Of a stretch of 5,369 bases of DNA, positions 1 to 5,369 are shown in pieces; the first letter of the stretch is position 1; every line of letters begins with the position of its first letter. Below the pieces are notes generated by a model that was not told the origin of the DNA, ran no database searches, and was given only the letters and a program-made list of their open reading frames with translations. This DNA comes from an uncultured Fibrobacterota bacterium (GTDB lineage Bacteria; Fibrobacterota; Chitinivibrionia; Chitinivibrionales; CAIOZP01), in contig CAIOZP010000077.1 in assembly GCA_903862805.1 (NCBI GenBank), forward strand, positions 1 to 5,369. Reading direction: 5' to 3'. The translations under genes and the position numbers were made by a program.

Positions 1-1434
1 GAGGATCTGATCCGCGCCGCCGCGGCACTTCTTGAGTGCGATGAAATGGCGGTAGCATCAGAGTTGGTGAATGCTGCTGCCGACAAAACAATAGTCATCG
101 AAAACAACTGTTGCTATACGCCGTCGCTTTACAAATGCGAATGCAAGGCGGCAAAACTTATGCTCGCACTTCTTGCATCGTCATCAAAAAAAGATTTGGG
201 AGTTTCTGACTGGATCGAAAGATATTCGGCCGCAAGCGGATGGCGTGGCGACCCCAAACAGATCGCGGCGGTGAAGCTTGCGGCGACATCAACAATAATG
301 ATTCTTACCGGCGGCCCCGGCACCGGCAAGACCACGACGCTCTCGGTGATCGTTGCGTATTTCAAGGCACGCGGCAAGCAGATGTCGCTTTGCGCACCCA
401 CCGGCAAAGCCGCGCAGCGCATGGGCGAAGTCACCGGCATGAGCGCAAAAACCATTCACCGCCTGCTCGAATATAAGCCTACAGATAACGGCATGCGCTT
501 TACAAAATGCGAACATGATCCGCTTGAAACCGATGTGCTGATCGTCGATGAATCCTCGATGATCGACATTGCGCTTTTCACGGCTCTGCTTTCGGCGGTG
601 ACGCCTGGCACGCACATGATACTGGTAGGCGACAGCGATCAGTTGCCATCGGTCGGGCCGGGCGCGGTATTATCAGACTGCATCGCATCAGGTGTAATTC
701 CGCATGTTGGACTCACGACGGTTTTCCGGCAGGCGGCGCAGAGTCGCATCGTCACGGTGGCGCACGAGATCATTGGTGGAACGGTTCCGGCCTTTGCAAA
801 TGCCGCCGAAGAGAACTGCTTCATGTTGACAAAAAAGGAACCAGAGGAAGCGGCGCAGGCGATAGTCGAATTGGTCTGCGATCGTATTCCGGCGAAATAC
901 GGATTCGATCCGATCAGACAGATTCAGGTGCTCACTCCAATGCACCGCGGCCCCATCGGAACGATTGCGCTCAACAAGGCGCTTCAGGCGCGGCTTAACA
1001 AAAGCGAAACCCGCATCGAACGCGGCGACACGATTTTCTCCTACGGCGATCGCGTCATGCAGCTTCGCAACAACTACGAGACCGGCGTGTTCAATGGCGA
1101 TATCGGCTATGTATGTGAACTTGGCGAAGACGGCATGGTCGTTGATTTCGATGGAAGCAGATGCCCGTATGCGCTCAAGAATCTTGACGAGCTTGTTCAT
1201 GCCTATGCGATATCCATTCATAAAAGTCAGGGCTGCGAATTCGATGCGGCAGTAATTGTGGTATCGACCCAGCACTATGTCATGCTTCAACGGAATTTGC
1301 TTTACACGGCGATCACCCGCGCGAAAAAATTGTGCATAATTGTCGGAACCCATTATGCATTGTCGCAATGTGTCAAGTCGGATCTGGCGCTCAGGCGAAA
1401 CACACGATTAGCATCGAGACTGACCGGAAGGTAG
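1..1434 (+). CDS. recD2: RecD2-type ATP-dependent DNA helicase (SF1), 5' end outside the window
   Basis: The frame is open from base 1, so the ATG at 46 is internal and the true start lies upstream; 477 residues are present, against roughly 720-750 in full RecD2 proteins. Numbering residues from base 1, visible motifs are Walker A GGPGTGKTT (about 104-112), Walker B LIVDESSM (about 180-187), motif III VGDSDQLPSVGPG (about 209-221), VFRQ (about 241-244), LTPMHRGPIGTIALN (about 311-325), an SH3-like stretch starting at GDRVMQLRNNYETGVFNGD, HKSQGCEF (about 407-414), and YTAITRAKK (about 435-443). The end, RRNTRLASRL, is typical of the family. The residues before Walker A, with a PSLY motif, match the RecD2 layout, and no recB or recC is in view. 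RecD2 enzymes unwind DNA 5'-3' during repair and recombination in the cytoplasm (family knowledge). No inactivating change is seen. The protein could also be called a generic AAA/RecD-like ATPase, but RecD2 fits best. Confidence 0.93.
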   Translation, partial: EDLIRAAAALLECDEMAVASELVNAAADKTIVIENNCCYTPSLYKCECKAAKLMLALLASSSKKDLGVSDWIERYSAASGWRGDPKQIAAVKLAATSTIMILTGGPGTGKTTTLSVIVAYFKARGKQMSLCAPTGKAAQRMGEVTGMSAKTIHRLLEYKPTDNGMRFTKCEHDPLETDVLIVDESSMIDIALFTALLSAVTPGTHMILVGDSDQLPSVGPGAVLSDCIASGVIPHVGLTTVFRQAAQSRIVTVAHEIIGGTVPAFANAAEENCFMLTKKEPEEAAQAIVELVCDRIPAKYGFDPIRQIQVLTPMHRGPIGTIALNKALQARLNKSETRIERGDTIFSYGDRVMQLRNNYETGVFNGDIGYVCELGEDGMVVDFDGSRCPYALKNLDELVHAYAISIHKSQGCEFDAAVIVVSTQHYVMLQRNLLYTAITRAKKLCIIVGTHYALSQCVKSDLALRRNTRLASRLTGR

Positions 1435-1455
1435 AGCGGCAGTCGACATCTTTTT
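1418..1455 (+). terminator. possible weak intrinsic terminator of the helicase gene
   Basis: GACTG (1418-1422) pairs with CAGTC (1440-1444) and CCG (1424-1426) pairs with CGG (1437-1439). This gives an 8-bp stem with one bulged A and a 10-base loop that spans the TAG stop at 1432-1434. Five T's follow at 1451-1455, but six bases after the stem, which is further than ideal. The structure is seen directly; terminator function is a guess. Confidence 0.3.
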
Positions 1456-1497
1456 CAAAGTACACTTTCCTAAATCAATGTTCAGTATTATTTTATA
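1450..1497 (+). promoter_or_regulatory. AT-rich stretch with a -10-like element upstream of tRNA-Arg
   Basis: This stretch between the helicase stop and tRNA-Arg is clearly richer in A and T than its surroundings. TATTAT at 1486-1491 matches the sigma70 -10 consensus at 5 of 6 positions and would give a tRNA leader of about 37 bases. No convincing -35 hexamer lies 15-18 bases upstream, so the promoter call is tentative. Confidence 0.3.
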
Positions 1498-1534
1498 GGC
1501 AGAGAAGGGATGAAAGTCCCCTGTACCGATTGAC

Positions 1535-1608
1535 GCGCTAGTAGCTCAGCTGGATAGAGTAACGGCCTCCGAAGCCGTGGGTCGTGGGTTCGAATCCCGC
1601 CTGGCGCA
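1535..1608 (+). tRNA. tRNA-Arg, anticodon CCG
   Basis: A full cloverleaf of 74 bases can be folded. Acceptor GCGCTAG (1535-1541) pairs with CTGGCGC (1601-1607) with one U-G pair. The D stem is GCTC/GAGT. The anticodon stem is ACGGC/GCCGT with loop CTCCGAA. The T stem is GTGGG/CCCGC with loop TTCGAAT. The anticodon CCG (1569-1571) reads the Arg codon CGG, and the discriminator base is A1608. The 3' CCA is not encoded (GGT follows), so it must be added by tRNA nucleotidyltransferase. No terminator follows before the next gene, whose ribosome binding site starts 33 bases later. Confidence 0.96.
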
Positions 1609-1640
1609 GGTTTTCGGTCTGACAAGTGTTTCATTCAAAC

Positions 1641-1649
1641 AAGGGAGGG
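1641..1649 (+). promoter_or_regulatory. Shine-Dalgarno that decides an AUC start
   Basis: The purine run AAGGGAGGG contains GGAGG (1644-1648), a perfect match to the anti-Shine-Dalgarno core. It ends five bases before ATC at 1654, which is in frame with the STAS domain. It is the strongest ribosome binding site in this stretch and the main reason for choosing that start. Confidence 0.65.
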
Positions 1650-1653
1650 TCCT

Positions 1654-3465
1654 ATCAGACTCTCGATTCAATCTATCGGCCTTTTTGATGTAATCAAAGC
1701 GGAGCTTGACGGTGATGAGCTTTATGATTCGATCGCCGTTGAAAAGAAAATCGACGAACTTGTTTCCACCGGGAAACGCAACTTCGCGATAGACCTGTCG
1801 TTGCTCGACTACATCTATTCCGATGCGATCAACCGTTTCGTAAACATCAACCATAAGGTTCTGAATGTTTACGGAAGAATGGCGCTTGTCAATTCGACCG
1901 CACCGGTAAAGCAGATTCTCCAGCGCGCCGGAGTGCATAATTTCATCAAGATCTATGACAGCTTTGAAGAGCTTCAGCGTGCGAGTGCCGAGATCATTCA
2001 ACAGACTTCGGCGGTAAATATTGGCGATGTGAGAATGGCCCAAGCGGCTCAACCAGCCAAGAGCGAGTTCGAAGATTTCCGCGCGGCGATCGGCAGTGCC
2101 ATCGAACCGGCGACTGTTGCTCCTTCGCAGCCTGCATACGCGCCACCACCGCCACCTGTTCAACAACAGCCAATGTTTCCTCCTGCGCAGGAATTTTCGC
2201 CGCTTCAGGCACCGCCTCAGCGTCAAGCCTCAGCGCCGCAAAATTTTGCGCCACCACCACCACAGTTTAATGCTCCTCCGCCACCGCCGACATTTGTTCC
2301 TCAGCCTCCTACGTTTCAGCAGCAGCCATCGTCGCCAGTTTCGACGCAGAGCTTCCAACGTCAAAGTGTAATGCCTCAGCGCCAAGCCGCTCCGCAGTTC
2401 GAGCAGGAAGAATACGATGACACGGTTCCACAGAAAAAAGGTGCTCCAGTAGCATTATTTGCAGTGATCGGTGTTGTTCTTGTTGCGATCATTGCCGGTG
2501 TAGTTTTCTTTTTGACAAACAACAAACCCGCAGAGGAAGTTGCAGCACCGGCCGCCGTTACCGCGCCCAAAGCGACCGAGCCTGCACCGTATCCGGCTCC
2601 CGTGGTAGAAACAGTTGCACAGCCCGCTCAGGTAACTGCTCCTGCTGAGGAAAAGGTTGCTTCAGCTGGCAAGCCAACAAAAGTCGAATCGAAAGCTGAA
2701 TCAAAGAAAGCCGCCAAAGAAGATGCCGGTCAGATTGTGATCACTTCCACACCTTCGGGTGCGCTTGTCTCGTATAACGGAAAAACGCTTGGCCAAACAC
2801 CATACACCTGGAATGATCCAGATGCTTTCGGGCAGATTTCACTGACGGTTGAACTCGCCGGATATGACAAGGCTTCCCAGTCGTTCGAGTTCACCGGTGG
2901 CAAAGCACATAAAGACTTTGTGCTGACAAAGAGCGTTGATCAGGCCAAAGAGGCTGCCGCAAGAGCTGCCGCAGCTAAGGCTGCACAGGATGCCGCCTTA
3001 ACCAAAGCCGCTTCTGTTAAAGCTGCCCAAGATGCTGCCGCTGCAAAAGCCGCACAGGATGCCGCTGCAAAGGCCGCCGCCAACAAAGCAGCCCAAGACG
3101 CCGCGACTGCAAAAGCTGCTCAGGATGCCTCAGCGAAGGCTGCTGCCAATAAAGCTGCCCAAGACGCTGCGGCTGCAAAAGCAGCACAAGATGCTGCCAC
3201 GAAGGCTGCCGCTGCAAAAGCCGCCCAAGCGGCACAGGTTGCTGCAGCACCCAAAGGGGATCCTGCGACAATCTTCATTGTGACTACACCGCCGATGGCT
3301 GATGTGATCATTGACGGCAAACCGGCTGGCAAGGCACAAGTCAGTGAAACCAAGTCGACATCAGGAACTCATACCTTTGAATTCGTAAAGGGTGACAAGC
3401 ACAAGACTCAGCAGGTAACTCTGCAACCGGGCAAAAATCCGGCTCTTGTGGTCACACTTCAATAA
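1654..3465 (+). CDS. STAS domain - transmembrane - PEGA - Ala-rich stalk - PEGA protein, apparent AUC start
   Basis: A 603-residue protein if translation begins at ATC 1654. Residues 1 to about 112 form a STAS domain: FAIDLSLLDYIYSDAINRF corresponds to the loop carrying the phosphorylatable serine of SpoIIAA-type anti-sigma factor antagonists, with Ser56 retained. A Pro/Gln-rich linker (about 150-255) precedes a single membrane helix (264-287) with Lys-Lys on its N-terminal side, predicting an inside N-terminus. Outside lie PEGA domain 1 (about 359-426; STPSGALVSYNGK, LGQTP), an Ala/Lys/Gln-rich helical stalk (about 430-533) resembling TolA domain II, and a diverged PEGA domain 2 (about 536-603; TTPPMADVIIDGK). 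There is no signal peptide and no enzyme motif. STAS domains switch partners by serine phosphorylation, and PEGA domains occur in surface proteins (family knowledge). A role carrying signals or partners between cytoplasm and periplasm is inference. The gene follows tRNA-Arg with no terminator between and ends in a strong terminator. The next possible start, TTG at 1801, would cut off the first 49 residues of the STAS fold. Confidence 0.85.
   Translation: MRLSIQSIGLFDVIKAELDGDELYDSIAVEKKIDELVSTGKRNFAIDLSLLDYIYSDAINRFVNINHKVLNVYGRMALVNSTAPVKQILQRAGVHNFIKIYDSFEELQRASAEIIQQTSAVNIGDVRMAQAAQPAKSEFEDFRAAIGSAIEPATVAPSQPAYAPPPPPVQQQPMFPPAQEFSPLQAPPQRQASAPQNFAPPPPQFNAPPPPPTFVPQPPTFQQQPSSPVSTQSFQRQSVMPQRQAAPQFEQEEYDDTVPQKKGAPVALFAVIGVVLVAIIAGVVFFLTNNKPAEEVAAPAAVTAPKATEPAPYPAPVVETVAQPAQVTAPAEEKVASAGKPTKVESKAESKKAAKEDAGQIVITSTPSGALVSYNGKTLGQTPYTWNDPDAFGQISLTVELAGYDKASQSFEFTGGKAHKDFVLTKSVDQAKEAAARAAAAKAAQDAALTKAASVKAAQDAAAAKAAQDAAAKAAANKAAQDAATAKAAQDASAKAAANKAAQDAAAAKAAQDAATKAAAAKAAQAAQVAAAPKGDPATIFIVTTPPMADVIIDGKPAGKAQVSETKSTSGTHTFEFVKGDKHKTQQVTLQPGKNPALVVTLQ
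3019..3216 (+). repeat. three tandem 66-bp (22-residue) repeats encoding the Ala-rich stalk
   Basis: Units at 3019-3084, 3085-3150 and 3151-3216 each encode a 22-residue block of the form KAAQDAAxA followed by KAAQDAxxKAAAx. Partial units flank them (KAAQDAALTKAASV-like before, KAAQAAQVAAA after). The copies differ at many synonymous positions, so the pattern is held at the protein level. Twenty-two residues are two hendecads, a period expected of long helices or coiled coils. Confidence 0.85.
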
Positions 3466-3477
3466 AAGGTTCCTTCT

Positions 3478-3508
3478 GGCCGCCCGAATAATTCGGGCGG
3501 CCATTTTT
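3478..3508 (+). terminator. strong intrinsic terminator after the STAS-PEGA gene
   Basis: GGCCGCCCGAA (3478-3488) pairs perfectly with TTCGGGCGGCC (3492-3502), an 11-bp stem rich in GC with a TAA loop, followed by A and five T's (3504-3508). It starts 12 bases after the TAA stop at 3463-3465. The T run on the plus strand shows it acts on rightward transcription. Confidence 0.92.
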
Positions 3509-3519
3509 ATACCGTGACG

Positions 3520-3524
3520 GGTGA
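3520..3524 (+). promoter_or_regulatory. Shine-Dalgarno for the M23 peptidase
   Basis: GGTGA can pair with UCACC at the 3' end of 16S rRNA and lies six bases before the TTG at 3531. An in-frame TGA at 3522-3524 rules out any earlier start, so the TTG start rests on this site. Confidence 0.55.
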
Positions 3525-3530
3525 AGCAAT

Positions 3531-4871
3531 TTGGGTATATCCCTACCGAAAAAGAAGCGTGTAATATTCGCCGCTCTTTCAGCGCTTACCTCAATCGTAT
3601 GCGTTTCGGTCATCATAGCCAATAATCTCTCCTGCAATTTTCACCATAAAACACCGACCGCCATTGCTCCGATTGAAGTTTCACCAACAATTGAAACAAT
3701 TTCATATATCATAAAAGCAGGAGATACTTTCGCCGGAATTTTGAGCCACTTTGGTATATGCGGGACTGCATTTAATTGCGTTTATACAACACTGAATGGA
3801 GTCGGTTTCTCGAAAATTTTCCCCGGAGATTCTCTTGTAATAGTTCGCGACATCAAAAGCCGTGAGATAAAAACTATCGCACTTTTGAACCGCCTCAGTT
3901 CATGGTACAAAGTGAACACCAACGGCGATTCCGCAGTTATCGAAAAACGGAATGTTGGGTTGACACGCTACCGCTGTCTTGTCAAAGGCGAATTGACGAC
4001 GAGCATTTCCGAGAATCTGCTCGATCTCGGAGTTGGTGCACAGATCACAAATCAGATAGCAGACATCTTCGGATGGGACATCAACTTCTTCACAGATCCA
4101 CAGGTCGGAGATAAATTCGAAATCGTTTTTGAGAAAAATTTTCGTGATGGAAAATTCGAGAGTTATGGTCGGATACTGTCGGCGAAGTATGTTAACAGCG
4201 GCAAAACTTTTTTTGCCATCGGACTTGAGGATTCGCTCGGCCACCTTGATTATTACGATCTGTCAGGGCATTCACTCCGCAAACAGTTTCTGAAGGCCCC
4301 CTTATCTTACAGCCGTATTAGTTCAACGTTTTCTTTACATCGTCTCCATCCGGTTCTCGGTATTGTACGACCGCACCTTGGAGTTGATTACGCGGCACCG
4401 ACCGGAACACCGGTTTATGCTTCGGCTGCCGGGCGTGTTGTTTCAGCCGCTCCGGCTGGAGGTTTTGGCAACTTTGTTCGCATTGCCCACAACAACGGAT
4501 ACGAGTCGATGTACGGGCACCTTTCGCATTTTGCTAAGGGAATTCACGCCGGCAGCAAAGTGTCACAGGGCGATCTAATCGGTTACGTCGGAGCAACCGG
4601 ACTCGCCACAGGTCCACATCTCGACTACCGTTTGAAACGCGATGGTGCGTTCGTCAATCCTCTTACACTCAAGGTTCCCTCAAACCAGAATGTTCCAGCG
4701 GGCGATGTGGCCCGTTTTGATGAAGAGAAATCCGCTGCGGAATTTCAGATCGAGCAGAGATTCTCGTCAGCCAGAAAAGGATTATTCGTGCTCGACATCA
4801 ACATACCAGACGATAGCGCTGGCATAGTTCGCACCACTGCCGTAATTTCCGGATTGAACCATGTCAATTGA
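3531..4871 (+). CDS. M23-family peptidoglycan metalloendopeptidase (MepM/Csd3-like)
   Basis: A 446-residue envelope protein. Residues 5-10 are basic and are followed by a signal anchor or signal peptide (about 11-31). A LysM/OapA-like segment (about 57-104; YIIKAGDTFAGILSHFGI) comes next, then a Csd3-type middle domain (about 118-245; FFTDPQVGDKFEIVFE). The M23 catalytic domain (about 258-375) starts with SRISSTFSLHRLHPVLG. Metal ligands His282 and Asp286 (HLGVD) are present, as are His330 (YGHLSH) and His363. The usual HxH motif reads His363-Leu-Asp365, so Asp stands where the third zinc ligand is normally His. A tail of about 70 residues follows. The family cleaves peptide cross-links in peptidoglycan in the periplasm during growth. 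TTG 3531 is the only usable start because an in-frame TGA lies at 3522 and no ATG or GTG occurs in the next stretch. No clear lipobox is seen. The start lies 22 bases after the upstream terminator and no promoter is evident between them. Confidence 0.9.
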   Translation: MGISLPKKKRVIFAALSALTSIVCVSVIIANNLSCNFHHKTPTAIAPIEVSPTIETISYIIKAGDTFAGILSHFGICGTAFNCVYTTLNGVGFSKIFPGDSLVIVRDIKSREIKTIALLNRLSSWYKVNTNGDSAVIEKRNVGLTRYRCLVKGELTTSISENLLDLGVGAQITNQIADIFGWDINFFTDPQVGDKFEIVFEKNFRDGKFESYGRILSAKYVNSGKTFFAIGLEDSLGHLDYYDLSGHSLRKQFLKAPLSYSRISSTFSLHRLHPVLGIVRPHLGVDYAAPTGTPVYASAAGRVVSAAPAGGFGNFVRIAHNNGYESMYGHLSHFAKGIHAGSKVSQGDLIGYVGATGLATGPHLDYRLKRDGAFVNPLTLKVPSNQNVPAGDVARFDEEKSAAEFQIEQRFSSARKGLFVLDINIPDDSAGIVRTTAVISGLNHVN

Positions 4872-4901
4872 ACTTGTTCAACAGAAGCTGATCCTTTCGG
4901 G

Positions 4902-4926
4902 TCGTGACAATAGGTATCCTTCACGA
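4902..4926. repeat. inverted repeat between convergent M23 and tRNA-Phe genes
   Basis: TCGTGA (4902-4907) pairs with TCACGA (4921-4926), and the inner AGG (4912-4914) pairs with CCT (4918-4920) around a TAT loop, leaving CAAT bulged. The hairpin lies in the 81 bases between the M23 stop and the 3' end of tRNA-Phe. No T tract follows on either strand, so it is not a classical intrinsic terminator, though it might stall or protect either transcript. Confidence 0.4.
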
Positions 4927-4952
4927 TCTTACGAATTACAAGGTCTCTATCA

Positions 4953-5028
<76 letters not shown>

Positions 5029-5051
5029 ATTTTTTTCGAACGAACGGGTCA

Positions 5052-5080
5052 AAAATATGAAAGCGCAAAAGATAAGTCAA
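5052..5080 (-). promoter_or_regulatory. sigma70-type promoter for tRNA-Phe
   Basis: On the minus strand TTGACT (5080-5075; 5 of 6 to the -35 consensus) is followed after exactly 17 bases by TATTTT (5057-5052; 4 of 6 to the -10). Transcription would start near 5045, about 16 bases before the mature tRNA 5' end. The -35 hexamer includes the TGA stop codon (5079-5077) of the upstream gene. Confidence 0.7.
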
Positions 5081-5369
5081 GCACCTTGAATCGTTCTAAT
5101 CGTATTTCTATCAAGATTTTTTTGGCACAAGGATTCAAGTTTATGCTCAAGATCAAAAAGATCGTTGAAGTCATCAAGCGAATCGTCAGATTGGGCTTTA
5201 ATTATACTAATAGAGACCAGATTGAAAACGATTGAACCAATGTCGGCTGTCGAGTGAATTCCCATTTTTGTCAAAACGTCCAGCGCCGATGGCCCAAAAT
5301 GAAGCGCCGCGAACTCACAACATACTGCGGCAAGCTCTGAACCGTGAAGATGACGGCGGCCGCCTTCCC
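5077..5369 (-). CDS. conserved protein of unknown function, Minf_1886-like, 5' end outside the window
   Basis: The minus-strand frame is open from the right edge to a TGA at 5079-5077, giving 96 C-terminal residues. The TTG near 5274 is internal, because the conserved sequence continues upstream of it. Recognisable blocks are GRRHLHGSELAAVCCEFAAL, HFGPSALDVL, MGIHSTADIGSIVFNLV and SDDSLDDFNDLFDLE. They match my memory of a small (about 130-150 residue) family annotated Minf_1886 in NCBI or as a Planctomycete/Verrucomicrobia-restricted protein. If so, about 40-50 residues are missing. It looks soluble and cytoplasmic, with an acidic Asp-rich C-terminal part. No catalytic motif or function is known to me. 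It lies 48 bases upstream of tRNA-Phe on the same strand. The family match is from memory, not a search. Confidence 0.72.
   Translation of the reverse strand, partial: EGGRRHLHGSELAAVCCEFAALHFGPSALDVLTKMGIHSTADIGSIVFNLVSISIIKAQSDDSLDDFNDLFDLEHKLESLCQKNLDRNTIRTIQGA

Noticed and set aside
688..1368. 226-codon minus-strand open frame inside the helicase gene
   Set aside because: It lies antisense to conserved helicase motifs and shows no recognisable domain; it is a shadow of the real gene.
46..1434. ATG at 46 as the start of the helicase
   Set aside because: The frame is open to base 1 and RecD2 proteins have a long N-terminal region, so the gene starts outside the window.
1507..1520. GGGA-TGAAAG-TCCC hairpin before tRNA-Arg as a terminator or RNA element
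   Set aside because: The stem is only four base pairs with no T tract and no match to a known element.
1332..1541. 69-codon plus-strand frame over the helicase end and the intergenic gap
   Set aside because: It overlaps the helicase C-terminus and runs into the tRNA acceptor stem, with no family resemblance or good ribosome binding site.
1546..2226. 226-codon minus-strand open frame over tRNA-Arg and the STAS gene
   Set aside because: It runs through a tRNA and antisense to the STAS and Pro-rich codons, with Arg-rich low-complexity content typical of a shadow.
2941..3255. CRISPR-like or mobile repeat array
   Set aside because: The repetition is in-frame protein repetition with synonymous drift and no spacers.
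1801..3465. TTG at 1801 as the start of the STAS-PEGA gene
   Set aside because: It has no ribosome binding site and would remove the first 49 residues of the STAS fold, while the upstream frame is open and reads as STAS sequence.
3621..3638. Lipoprotein signal (lipobox) near Cys35 of the M23 protein
   Set aside because: NLSC lacks the usual Leu at -3 and Gly/Ala at -1, so a signal anchor or ordinary signal peptide is more likely.
4868..4881. LexA (SOS) box
   Set aside because: The Gram-positive box needs GAAC-N4-GTTC; here the spacing is only two bases and the site lies at the end of a gene.

Overview
This is a bacterial window of roughly balanced GC content. It holds four protein genes (two cut by the window edges) and two tRNA genes. 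The phylum cannot be fixed from the sequence. The right-edge gene resembles the Minf_1886-type family of unknown function, which I associate with Planctomycetes and Verrucomicrobia and their relatives. The STAS-PEGA membrane protein also fits a Gram-negative lineage outside the well-studied Proteobacteria, such as the PVC or Fibrobacterota groups. This placement is a guess.

Layout, left to right. Bases 1-1434 (+) carry the C-terminal two thirds of a RecD2-type superfamily 1 DNA helicase with all helicase motifs intact. A possible weak terminator overlaps its stop codon. An AT-rich stretch leads into tRNA-Arg(CCG) at 1535-1608 (+). Only 45 bases later, with no terminator between, a gene at 1654-3465 (+) encodes a 603-residue transmembrane protein. 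Its order is cytoplasmic STAS domain, Pro/Gln-rich linker, one membrane helix, PEGA domain, long Ala-rich helical stalk, second PEGA domain. Its frame has no ATG, GTG or TTG start that would keep the STAS domain whole, but an ideal Shine-Dalgarno sits 5 bases before an ATC codon. A strong intrinsic terminator (3478-3508) closes this unit. An M23 peptidoglycan endopeptidase of the MepM/Csd3 type follows at 3531-4871 (+), with a TTG start and an Asp where the second His of the usual HxH motif is expected.

The right end reads on the minus strand. A conserved gene of unknown function (5077-5369, 5' end outside the window) is followed by tRNA-Phe(GAA) at 4953-5028. A well-formed sigma70-type promoter for the tRNA lies across the stop codon of the unknown gene. 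The 81 bases between the convergent M23 and tRNA-Phe genes hold inverted repeats but no clear T-tailed terminator.

Functional reading: the helicase (DNA repair) and the tRNAs are housekeeping. The two complete protein genes both act at the cell envelope. One may link cytoplasmic STAS signalling to the periplasm, and the other trims peptidoglycan. Their link is inferred only from adjacency, since a terminator separates them. The STAS-PEGA protein and its apparent AUC start are the most unusual content of the window.
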